DNA of 10,840 nucleotides from the NCBI GenBank assembly GCA_012510755.1, contig JAAZHL010000266.1:1-10840 (forward strand), written 5' to 3'. This DNA comes from Leucobacter sp. (GTDB lineage Bacteria > Actinomycetota > Actinomycetes > Actinomycetales > Microbacteriaceae). Numbering within the stretch: the stretch's first letter is position 1; the number at the start of each line of letters is the position of its first letter. Position numbers and translations under genes: made by a program. Positions 1 through 6,381 of this stretch are shown here, piece after piece. Under the pieces are notes generated by a model that saw only the letters and a list, made by a program, of their open reading frames with translations, was not told the origin of the DNA and did no database searches.

Positions 1-714
1 GGCTGGCATATTCTCGCTTCATTTCTGTGGATTGCGCCGTACAGCGCGAATGCGCGCGAGATTGTGCCCGGCAACGCACTGACCAGCTACATGATTCCAA
101 TGTTCGGGCAATCGTGGAGCGTCTTCGCGCCCGAACCAATCAACGGTGACTACCACTTCAACGTGCGAGCTAAGCTCACGAACGGCACCGAGACCGGATG
201 GGTCAGCGCGACTGACGTTGAGCTCTCGATGATTCAATACAACCTTGCACCGCCGCGCGCAGGTATTCAATCGAGCGAGGTGGCATCAAGCTACAAGAAT
301 GCCTTCGACAATTTGCGAGGGCCGCAACAGTCGGTGATTGGCGGCAACTTTGAGGTTGAGAATTGGCAAGTCGGTCTGCAAGCAGCGCTCGAAAGCCAAT
401 TCGAGGCCGACTCAGAAGCAGCCACAACCCCAAATACGGCACAGATTGAGGCCTTGCTCGGCGCAGAACGGCGAGCAACGGCGTATGCGACCCAAGTTGC
501 TTTCGCTATTTGGGGGGACGACGTTGCAGCGGTGCAGTACCGGGTCAGCAGACAGAACATTGTGCCCTTCGCACAGCGTCACGACCCCAACGCGTCCCGG
601 CCCGAGCCGAGCATCGTGTTGCCGGGGTGGCGCGGCCTGCTGATTGAAGAAGGGCAAAGTCAAGAGAATTTTGCAGCGGTCTTTGGCCGTCAGTTTGAGA
701 GGATCGCCCGTTGA
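1..714 (+). CDS. DUF5819 family membrane-associated protein (5' partial)
   Basis: The reading frame is open from base 1 to the TGA at 712-714, giving 237 visible residues; the true start lies upstream of the window. The visible N-terminus is the end of a hydrophobic segment (residues about 3-14). After it come a conserved-looking proline region and the motif PMFGQSWSVFAPEP (residues 33-46), which fits the P-x-F-x-Q-x-W-x-x-FAP-x-P signature I associate with DUF5819. The remainder is a soluble, mixed alpha/beta-looking domain with an Ala/Glu-rich helical stretch (about residues 120-160), presumably extracytoplasmic. The stop overlaps the TTG start of the HTTM gene (TTGA), so the two are probably translationally coupled. 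Pairing of DUF5819 with HTTM proteins is, to my knowledge, recurrent in actinobacteria. No biochemical function is known, and I do not assign one. The family name is recognised from the motif, without a database search. Confidence 0.75.
   Translation, partial: GWHILASFLWIAPYSANAREIVPGNALTSYMIPMFGQSWSVFAPEPINGDYHFNVRAKLTNGTETGWVSATDVELSMIQYNLAPPRAGIQSSEVASSYKNAFDNLRGPQQSVIGGNFEVENWQVGLQAALESQFEADSEAATTPNTAQIEALLGAERRATAYATQVAFAIWGDDVAAVQYRVSRQNIVPFAQRHDPNASRPEPSIVLPGWRGLLIEEGQSQENFAAVFGRQFERIAR
697..703 (+). promoter_or_regulatory. Shine-Dalgarno for the HTTM gene, inside the DUF5819 gene
   Basis: GAGAGGA lies 7 nt upstream of the TTG at 711. It supports the rare TTG start and the coupled translation of the two overlapping genes. 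Confidence 0.65.
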
Positions 715-1883
715 GCGCGTCGACTGACCAACAAACGGCAGAGCGTGCCACCGATCAAGCTCCCCGAAGCCAAAGCCAAGGCCAGGCCCAAGCTGACGCC
801 CAAGCCCAAGCCCAAGCCCAAGCCCAAGCCCCAGCACTAGCACCAGCACCTGGCCTCGTTCGTGTCGGCAACTTTCTCGGTTCGGTGATCGCCGCGGCTT
901 GGAGCTCACTCTTTGCGTCAATCGGCGTCGTCGTCGCCCACTGCGAACGCTGGTTGCACGACAGCAAGAAGGCGTTGTACGGCCTCGCGGTCACACGCAT
1001 CGTCTTAGGGCTCGCGATGCTCGGCCTTATGCTCGCGAACTTCGGAACTCGCCTCTACACCTTCGGATCGGGCGCTGCCTGGAACGGCGAAGCCGCAGAA
1101 CCAGTCAGCGACTTTCCAAAGATTTGGGTGTTTAGTCTCTTTCACCGGGTAGCGACCAACGACGCACTCTTCACGCTCTGCTACATTGCGTTGATGCTCT
1201 TGCTCGTCGCGTTCATTCTCGGCTGGCGGTTTCGCGTCATACACCCGCTCGTCTTTGTCGGTTGGGTCAGCTTCATTGAGATGAACGATATGGTCGGTGA
1301 CCAAAGTGACAACATGCAACGAATTGTGCTGCTGCTGTTCTTTTTCGCCGACCCGGCGGCACGCTGGTCACTCGACGCTCGACGCCGAAGCGCGAAAGGC
1401 GAATGGTTCGCCGACGGCAGCGGGCCCCGCCAGATGGGCACCGTGCTCCACAACCTGGCAATCGTTGCGCTTGCGACCCAAGTGTTCTTTGTCTACGTGT
1501 CAGGCGGGCTCTATAAATCGCAAGGTTCGCCCTGGGCGTCTGGCTGGGCCGTCTACGACCCACTCCAGACGATGCGTTTTGGCAACTGGCCCGTGCTCAG
1601 CGACCTGCTGACCGCCTGGGGGCCGATGGTGGCGCTCGCCACCTGGGGTTCGGTGCTCATTCAAATCGGGTTTCCGCTCATGCTGCTGTTCCGCCCGACA
1701 CGCCTGTTCGCACTCGCCTCAATTTTGATGTTTCACGCCGCAATCGGTGTCGTGATGGGGTTGCCGTGGTTCTCAATCACCATGATCGCGATTGACGCAA
1801 TCTTCATTCGTGACCGATCATGGCAGCGTCTCGAGAGCGGGCTGAAACGCCGCTGGAAGGCAAGTGCACAAGCTGGCGTGTAA
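711..1883 (+). CDS. HTTM-domain integral membrane protein (VKGC-like membrane domain)
   Basis: This 390-aa polytopic protein resembles HTTM proteins, the bacterial relatives of the membrane part of vitamin K-dependent gamma-carboxylase. The TTG start overlaps the upstream stop and has a GAGAGGA box 7 nt away. Residues 1-47 are a hydrophilic Gln/Ala/Pro-rich leader, including an (QA)n run at 28-40 encoded by a tandem hexanucleotide. Hydrophobic segments follow at about 54-76, 89-110, 152-171, 176-190, 203-213, 246-265, 303-327 and 331-365. HTTM-like features are the first core helix (LAVTRIVLGLAMLGLMLAN), the NDMVGDQSDN loop (192-201) before a helix ending FFFADP, and the later GGLYKS region (265-270). 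The C-terminus is basic and probably cytoplasmic. No additional soluble domain is fused. Carboxylase activity should not be assumed, because HTTM proteins of this short type are uncharacterised. The likely partner is the DUF5819 protein encoded immediately upstream. Confidence 0.8.
   Translation: MSASTDQQTAERATDQAPRSQSQGQAQADAQAQAQAQAQAPALAPAPGLVRVGNFLGSVIAAAWSSLFASIGVVVAHCERWLHDSKKALYGLAVTRIVLGLAMLGLMLANFGTRLYTFGSGAAWNGEAAEPVSDFPKIWVFSLFHRVATNDALFTLCYIALMLLLVAFILGWRFRVIHPLVFVGWVSFIEMNDMVGDQSDNMQRIVLLLFFFADPAARWSLDARRRSAKGEWFADGSGPRQMGTVLHNLAIVALATQVFFVYVSGGLYKSQGSPWASGWAVYDPLQTMRFGNWPVLSDLLTAWGPMVALATWGSVLIQIGFPLMLLFRPTRLFALASILMFHAAIGVVMGLPWFSITMIAIDAIFIRDRSWQRLESGLKRRWKASAQAGV
798..833 (+). 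repeat. Tandem hexanucleotide (GCCCAA)5 plus a degenerate copy, coding Gln-Ala
   Basis: Five perfect GCCCAA units occupy 798-827, followed by GCCCCA at 828-833; related imperfect CAGGCC/CAAGCT units lie just before. Because the unit is 6 bp, copy-number change would lengthen or shorten the Gln-Ala leader of the HTTM protein without shifting the frame. Confidence 0.9.
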
Positions 1884-1976
1884 GCCGACGCGCGAGCGAG
1901 TTCGCAAGCCGCGGGGTAGTGGTTGATCGCGGAGGCTGGTGACGCGCAAGCGATCCTCGTAGATCATGTGATGCGC

Positions 1977-1982
1977 TAAGCT
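1977..1982 (+). promoter_or_regulatory. Candidate -10 box for the SRP RNA gene
   Basis: TAAGCT at 1977-1982 lies 5 nt before the first base (1988) of the outer SRP helix, a sensible -10 to start distance. No convincing -35 hexamer is visible at 16-19 bp spacing, so this is a weak call based mainly on position. The rest of the 1884-1987 spacer shows only short GC-rich inverted repeats, such as CCGCG/CGCGG at 1909-1932 without a T-tract. Confidence 0.35.
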
Positions 1983-1987
1983 TGAGT

Positions 1988-2078
1988 GGCCCCTCATGTG
2001 GCGCTATCTTCGTAAACTCCCCCAGGGCAGAAATGCAGCAAGGGTAGCGGGGCTCTAGCGGGTGCATGGGGGGTCTTT
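1988..2078 (+). ncRNA. ffs: Signal recognition particle RNA, small bacterial (4.5S-type)
   Basis: This is the RNA scaffold of the bacterial SRP, which binds Ffh and FtsY for co-translational targeting of membrane proteins. The apical Ffh-binding domain is clear. CAGG (2023-2026) is followed by GCA (2027-2029 as the 5' stem), a GNRA tetraloop GAAA (2030-2033), TGC (2034-2036), and then AGCA (2037-2040). That is the conserved CAGG / AGCA asymmetric internal loop around a GNRA hairpin. Lower stems can be traced: CGCTA 2002-2006 with TAGCG 2056-2060, and an 11-bp run 1990-2000 with 2063-2073, with G1988-C2075 and G1989-U2074 extending it and several G-U pairs included. A short T-rich stretch (TCTTT) follows the terminal helix. 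The ends are estimated from the fold; the mature RNA may differ by a few bases. The next gene starts 28 nt after this end. Confidence 0.88.
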
Positions 2079-2106
2079 CGTACTCACCCACAGATGGGCA
2101 GACGGC

Positions 2107-2961
2107 ATGAGCAAAGCACACTGGAAAACTGAACCCGCCAAGCTGTTACGCGTGAATGAAGGTTTTCAACTCCGCGACATTGACCCAGACAGCACCCCCG
2201 GGTTCAAAGGTTCAAAATCAGACGGCGAGAAAGCTCTCGGGCAGGGACTCGACGAACTCGCCGACCTGCAAGAGCGACTCTTCGCGCAAAGCCGCAGCGG
2301 CAGCGCTGAAGACGCCGTGCTGCTCGTCATTCAAGGCATGGACACGGCGGGTAAGGGTGGCATCGTGCGTCATGTGGTCGGGGCAGTCGACCCGCAGGGG
2401 GTCTCGATCGCGTCATTCAAGAAACCCACCAAGCAAGAACTGCTGCACGACTTTCTCTGGCGCATTGAAAAGCAACTGCCCGAACACGGCGCGCTTGGAG
2501 TGTTCGACCGGTCGCACTACGAAGATGTGCTCATCGGCAAGGTGCGGCAGCTTGCGCCACCGGCCGAGATCGAGCGACGCTACGGTGCCATCAACAATTT
2601 TGAGAAACGCGTCATCGCAACCGGCACTCGGGTAGTGAAAGTGATGCTGCACATTTCAAAAGGTGAGCAGAAGTGGCGGCTGCAAGAACGGCTCGAACGC
2701 CCCGACAAATATTGGAAGTACAACCCGGGTGATGTCGACGAACGCCTGTTGTGGGCTGACTATCAGGCGGCCTACCAAACGATGCTCGAGCGCACTTCGA
2801 CAGACATTGCCCCCTGGTATGTCGTACCGGCGAACGAGAAATGGTACGCGCGACTTGCCGTGCAAGAGCTGCTGCTCGGGGTGTTGAAAGATGTCAACCC
2901 CCAATGGCCCGCTGCCGACTTTGATATTGAGGCAGAAAAGCGGCGGCTTGCTGCCAGCTGA
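2107..2961 (+). CDS. ppk2: Polyphosphate kinase 2 family protein (polyP:nucleotide phosphotransferase)
   Basis: This 284-aa single-domain PPK2 transfers phosphate between polyphosphate and nucleotides (NDP/NMP) in the cytoplasm. The Walker A loop is GMDTAGKGG (77-85). The Walker B/lid-side motif is VFDRSHYEDVL (D134). The arginine/lysine-rich lid is near 198-220 (RLQERLERPDKYWKYNPGD), and the family-typical C-terminal motifs are APWYVVPANEKWY and LKDVNPQWPAADFD. Overall it resembles the short PPK2 subgroup of the Deinococcus class III enzyme. At position 134, however, it has Asp, where I recall the Deinococcus protein having Asn, so class (NDP- versus NMP-preferring) is uncertain. ATG 2107 is chosen because the only earlier in-frame start, GTG 2062, lies inside the SRP RNA and would add a non-family N-terminus. 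No good Shine-Dalgarno precedes the ATG. The gene is 47 nt upstream of pta, which appears to have its own promoter. Confidence 0.9.
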   Translation: MSKAHWKTEPAKLLRVNEGFQLRDIDPDSTPGFKGSKSDGEKALGQGLDELADLQERLFAQSRSGSAEDAVLLVIQGMDTAGKGGIVRHVVGAVDPQGVSIASFKKPTKQELLHDFLWRIEKQLPEHGALGVFDRSHYEDVLIGKVRQLAPPAEIERRYGAINNFEKRVIATGTRVVKVMLHISKGEQKWRLQERLERPDKYWKYNPGDVDERLLWADYQAAYQTMLERTSTDIAPWYVVPANEKWYARLAVQELLLGVLKDVNPQWPAADFDIEAEKRRLAAS

Positions 2962-2973
2962 GCCACGCAATCA

Positions 2974-2993
2974 GTGCAATCAAGTGTGCAATC
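2974..2993 (+). repeat. Paired GTGCAATC direct repeats upstream of pta
   Basis: GTGCAATC occurs exactly at 2974-2981 and 2986-2993, a 12-bp repeat distance, and a shorter GCAATC copy lies at 2967-2972. All lie between the ppk2 stop and the putative pta -10 box, where an activator or repressor site would be expected. An operator role is inference. Confidence 0.5.
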
Positions 2994-2995
2994 GA

Positions 2996-3001
2996 TAGAC
3001 T
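2996..3001 (+). promoter_or_regulatory. Candidate -10 box for a leaderless pta transcript
   Basis: TAGACT at 2996-3001 matches TANNNT and is followed by 7 nt and then the GTG start at 3009. Transcription from the usual distance would begin at the G of the start codon. No Shine-Dalgarno is visible before this start, which also points to leaderless translation, common in actinobacteria. No strong -35 is seen. Confidence 0.5.
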
Positions 3002-3008
3002 TCACAGC

Positions 3009-5111
3009 GTGACCGCTTCTCTCTATCACACCTCGGCCGAAGGCAGAACCGGTAAGAGCGCTGTGGCGCTCGGAGTGCTTGACGCGCTGCTCGCTGATGC
3101 GCCACGAGTGGGCGTGTTTCGGCCGCTCATTCGAAGCCGACATGAGCGTGATCGGGTGCTCGAGTTGTTGCTTGAGCGCGCGACTGCCGAAGCCGCGTAT
3201 GAGCAGTGCGTGGGCGTCACGTATGAAGAGGCGCACGATGACCCCGAGGCGGCGCTCGCCAATATTGTTGCTGCCTATCAGGGGTTGCGGGCCCGGTGCG
3301 ATGCGGTGCTCGTGGTGGGTAGCGATTTCACCGACGTTGCAGTGCCGACCGAGTTGACGTTCAATGCGCGGGTCGCGGCGAATCTCGATGCCCCAGTGAT
3401 GTTGATTCTTGGCGGCAGGGATCGCGACAGCGTCGAGACGCTCGGTCAGTCTGAGGCGCGTTCGGCCGCTGATGTCGCGCAGCTTGCCGAGCTCAGCCTG
3501 CATGAGTTGCGCGCTGAGCATGCGCAGTTAATTGCCGTTGTGGTGAACCGGGCCGATCCTGAGTCGCTGGAAGAGATCGAGATGGCGGTGACGGCCGAAC
3601 TGCCTGCCGAGGTGGCAGTGTGGACGGTTCCCGAGCAGCTGTCGCTCGTGTCGCCGACGGTGACGGCCGTGCTCGAAGCGGTCGAAGGCACATTGGTGCG
3701 TGGTAGCGAAGACGCGCTCGCGCGTGATGTGAGCAGCATTGTGATTGCGGGCATGTCAATGGAGAATGTGTTGCCGCGCCTCATCGAATCGTCAGTGGTG
3801 GTAGTAGCGGCAGACCGTGCCGAGACGCTGCTTGCGGTCACGATGGCGCACGAGGCGGCGACGTTCCCTGACCTCGCGGCAGTGGTGCTGAATGGCGACT
3901 TTGAGCTTTCTGCGGGGGTTGCACGTCTGTTAGACGGTGTTGGGTCGTCGTTACCGGTGATTCGAACTTCTCATGGCACTTTTGATACGGCGCAGAGGAT
4001 CATGCAGGCCCGCGGGCTGCTCACCGCCGAGGCGCATGGGCGGCTTGAAGCGGCCATCGGCCTGTTTCGTGAGCGGGTAGACATCGCGCGACTGCGAGAC
4101 CTGTTGAGCGTGCACCGGGGTGGCATTCGCACGCCAGTGATGTTCGCCTATGAGCTGTTTGAGCGGGCAGCTGCGGCTGACGCACATATTGTGTTGCCAG
4201 AGGCGTCAGACGATCGTATTCTGCATGCCGCGCATACGTTACTCGCCCGTGGCACGGTGAGGCTCACGCTCTTGGGCGACGAAGTAGCTGTGCGTGCACG
4301 GGCTGCCGAGCTCGGGTTGATGATCGATGACGCTGAGGTGGTTGACCCGTTGACGTCGCCCTGGCGTGAGGAGTTCGTCGCTGAGTATGTGCGGTTGCGC
4401 GCGCACAAGGGCGTAACGCCGGAGCAGGCGAGCGACCGCATCAGCGATGTCAGCTATTTCGGCACCATGATGGTGCATTTGGGGTATGCCGATGGCATGG
4501 TGTCGGGGGCTGCGCACACGACGGCGCATACGATTCGGCCGAGCCTCGAGATTATTAAGACGGTGCCTGGGGTATCGGTAGTGTCGAGTGTCTTCTTTAT
4601 GGCGCTCGCCGACCGGGTGCTCGTTTATGGCGACTGCGCGGTGAACCCCGATCCCACCGCGACGCAACTTGCCGACATTGCGATCTCTTCTGCCGAAACG
4701 GCTGAACAGTTCGGTGTTGAACCCCGCATTGCCATGCTCTCGTATTCGACTGGCGATTCTGGCGGGGGAGCCGATGTCGATAAGGTGCGCCAAGCGACAG
4801 AGCTGGTGCAGTCGGCTCGGCCAGACTTGGCGGTCGCGGGCCCCATCCAATATGACGCAGCGAGCGACCCCTCTGTGGGAGCCTCGAAGATGCCCGGGTC
4901 AGATGTTGCCGGCCATGCGACCGTGTTTATATTCCCTGACCTGAATACGGGCAACAATACTTATAAGGCAGTGCAGCGATCGGCGGGAGCCGTGGCGGTT
5001 GGGCCAGTGCTGCAGGGTCTCAACAAGCCAGTGAATGACCTCTCTCGGGGGGCCACCATTGAAGACATTCTTAATACGGTCGCGATTACTGCGGTGCAGA
5101 AGAAGGCATAA
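3009..5111 (+). CDS. pta: Phosphate acetyltransferase, long form
   Basis: Pta (EC 2.3.1.8) converts acetyl-CoA and phosphate to acetyl phosphate and CoA, reversibly, in the cytoplasm. The protein has 700 residues, the usual size of the long three-domain form. Residues 1-210 are a BioD-like P-loop domain with SAEGRTGKS (9-17). About 212-330 is a DRTGG domain. From about 376 to the end is the catalytic PTA_PTB domain. Visible catalytic-domain motifs include YADGMVSGAAHTTAHTIRP, SYSTGDSGGG, the QYDAASDPSVGASKMPGSDV segment, and FPDLNTGNNTYKAVQRSAGA near the C-terminus. The GTG start is chosen because the P-loop strand begins immediately after it and a -10-like box stands 7 nt upstream. It is followed by ackA after 7 nt, an operon. 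No truncation or missing motif was noticed. Confidence 0.96.
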   Translation: MTASLYHTSAEGRTGKSAVALGVLDALLADAPRVGVFRPLIRSRHERDRVLELLLERATAEAAYEQCVGVTYEEAHDDPEAALANIVAAYQGLRARCDAVLVVGSDFTDVAVPTELTFNARVAANLDAPVMLILGGRDRDSVETLGQSEARSAADVAQLAELSLHELRAEHAQLIAVVVNRADPESLEEIEMAVTAELPAEVAVWTVPEQLSLVSPTVTAVLEAVEGTLVRGSEDALARDVSSIVIAGMSMENVLPRLIESSVVVVAADRAETLLAVTMAHEAATFPDLAAVVLNGDFELSAGVARLLDGVGSSLPVIRTSHGTFDTAQRIMQARGLLTAEAHGRLEAAIGLFRERVDIARLRDLLSVHRGGIRTPVMFAYELFERAAAADAHIVLPEASDDRILHAAHTLLARGTVRLTLLGDEVAVRARAAELGLMIDDAEVVDPLTSPWREEFVAEYVRLRAHKGVTPEQASDRISDVSYFGTMMVHLGYADGMVSGAAHTTAHTIRPSLEIIKTVPGVSVVSSVFFMALADRVLVYGDCAVNPDPTATQLADIAISSAETAEQFGVEPRIAMLSYSTGDSGGGADVDKVRQATELVQSARPDLAVAGPIQYDAASDPSVGASKMPGSDVAGHATVFIFPDLNTGNNTYKAVQRSAGAVAVGPVLQGLNKPVNDLSRGATIEDILNTVAITAVQKKA

Positions 5112-5118
5112 CGGCAGC

Positions 5119-6324
5119 ATGCAAAATATTCTGGTGATCAATGCGGGCTCTTCGTCAATCAAGTACCAATTGATTGATGCTGAACGCGCCACTCGCCTCG
5201 CCTCGGGTCTCGTCGAACGCATCGGCGAACGTCAGGTCGGTGAGGTGGCTGCGGGTCGCGTCAAACACGAGGCGGCGGGACGCACGCTCGAGTGGCGCAC
5301 GAACATTGCCGATCACACCGAGGGGTTCGCGCAGCTCACTCGGGCCTTTGCAGAGAGTGGGACGCCCCTTGGCTCGCTTGGAATCATTGCGGTCGGGCAT
5401 CGGGTTGTGCAGGGCGGCAGCGATTTTCTTGAGCCCACGCTGATCAATGACGCGGTTGCGCAACGCATACTTGAATTGGCAGAACTTGCGCCTCTGCACA
5501 ATCCTGGGCACTACGACGCAATTGTTGCGGCCCGTGCTGCCTTTGAGAGCGTGCCGCATGTCGCCGTCTTCGACACCTCGTTCCACCAAACCATGCCGCC
5601 CGCTGCATATAGTTATGCGATCGACCCTGAAGTGGCCGAGAAACACGGTATTCGCAGGTATGGGTTTCACGGTATCTCGCATCAGGTTGTCTCGCAGCGG
5701 GCCGCGGCCGTGATCGGTCGCCCGGTGCACCAGCTCAAGCAGATCGTGCTGCATATTGGCAATGGTGCTTCTGCGTCGGCGATTCACCGTGGTCGTTCGA
5801 TCGACACGTCAATGGGGCTTACCCCGCTTGAAGGACTCATGATGGGTACTCGCAGCGGTGATATTGACCCGGGGGTGTTGTTGCATCTGCTGCGGGCCGG
5901 TTATGACGCTGACGGCGTCGACAAGCTGCTCAACAAGCACAGTGGTTTGTTTGGCATGGCCGGTTCCAATGATATGCGAGACGTGCGGCAGGCGGCCGAG
6001 GTCGGCGATGCTGCGGCCCAGCTTGCCATCGACGTGTATGTGCACCGGCTACGCCACTATGTGGGTGCTTATCTGCTCGAACTCGGTGGCGCCGACACCA
6101 TTGTGTTCACCGCGGGTGTCGGTGAGAACAACCCGGGGTTGCGGGCTCGGGTATGCGAGGGGCTCTCATGGTTTGGTATTGAGCTCGACCCAGAGCGCAA
6201 CGCAGCGCAGTCTGACACTGCGCGGGTGATCAGTAGCGACGGCTCGCGTGTTGCCATTCTCGTCGTGCCCACCGATGAAGAGGTCGAGATCGCAAAGCAG
6301 ACGCGTGCACTTGTGACCGCGTGA
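5119..6324 (+). CDS. ackA: Acetate kinase
   Basis: AckA (EC 2.7.2.1) interconverts acetyl phosphate plus ADP with acetate plus ATP, completing the Pta-AckA pathway of overflow or acetate use. The 401-aa length is normal for the ASKHA-fold enzyme. Motifs are in order: NAGSSSIKY (8-16, signature 1), GHRVVQGG with R95, FDTSFH with D152, RRYGFHGISH with H184 (signature 2), MGTRSGDIDPG with R245, the nucleotide-site FTAGVGENN (330-338), and TDEE (385-389) near the end. These match the catalytic Arg, Asp, His, Arg and Glu set described for Methanosarcina acetate kinase. ATG 5119 is chosen over an in-frame ATG at 5035 that lies inside pta; from 5119 the first residues go straight into the family's opening beta strand. 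An AGAAGG stretch at 5101-5106 may serve as a distant ribosome binding site. The gap to pta is only 7 nt, so the two are co-transcribed. Confidence 0.97.
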   Translation: MQNILVINAGSSSIKYQLIDAERATRLASGLVERIGERQVGEVAAGRVKHEAAGRTLEWRTNIADHTEGFAQLTRAFAESGTPLGSLGIIAVGHRVVQGGSDFLEPTLINDAVAQRILELAELAPLHNPGHYDAIVAARAAFESVPHVAVFDTSFHQTMPPAAYSYAIDPEVAEKHGIRRYGFHGISHQVVSQRAAAVIGRPVHQLKQIVLHIGNGASASAIHRGRSIDTSMGLTPLEGLMMGTRSGDIDPGVLLHLLRAGYDADGVDKLLNKHSGLFGMAGSNDMRDVRQAAEVGDAAAQLAIDVYVHRLRHYVGAYLLELGGADTIVFTAGVGENNPGLRARVCEGLSWFGIELDPERNAAQSDTARVISSDGSRVAILVVPTDEEVEIAKQTRALVTA

Positions 6325-6372
6325 TAGCTTGGCGGTCTTGCGGCTTTGCGACCATCGGGGCGCAACCGTATG

Positions 6373-6381
6373 AGGGGTGAG
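6373..6381 (+). promoter_or_regulatory. Shine-Dalgarno that decides the EamA start
   Basis: AGGGGTGAG directly precedes ATG 6382 and resembles the anti-SD complement AGGAGGTGA. It favours ATG 6382 over the in-frame TTG 6346 and ATG 6370. Confidence 0.5.

Noticed and set aside
412..921. Minus-strand frame with a Gly-Leu repeat
   Set aside because: The repeat is just the complement of the GCCCAA tract of the HTTM gene; there is no independent coding evidence.
1892..1932. Short GC-rich inverted repeats after the HTTM gene as a terminator
   Set aside because: Stems are 4-5 bp with loops of 6-14 nt and no T-run; not distinguishable from chance at this GC content.
3009..3060. Pta N-terminal P-loop as a separate BioD-like gene
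   Set aside because: The frame is continuous with the DRTGG and catalytic domains, which is the normal long-form Pta architecture.
2772..3521. Long open frame on the minus strand across the ppk2-pta junction (249 codons)
   Set aside because: It lies antisense to two clearly coding genes, has no recognisable motif and reads as a high-GC shadow frame.
4239..4850. 203-codon minus-strand frame inside pta
   Set aside because: It is antisense to the conserved catalytic domain of Pta; the composition (Arg/His-rich) is typical of a shadow frame.
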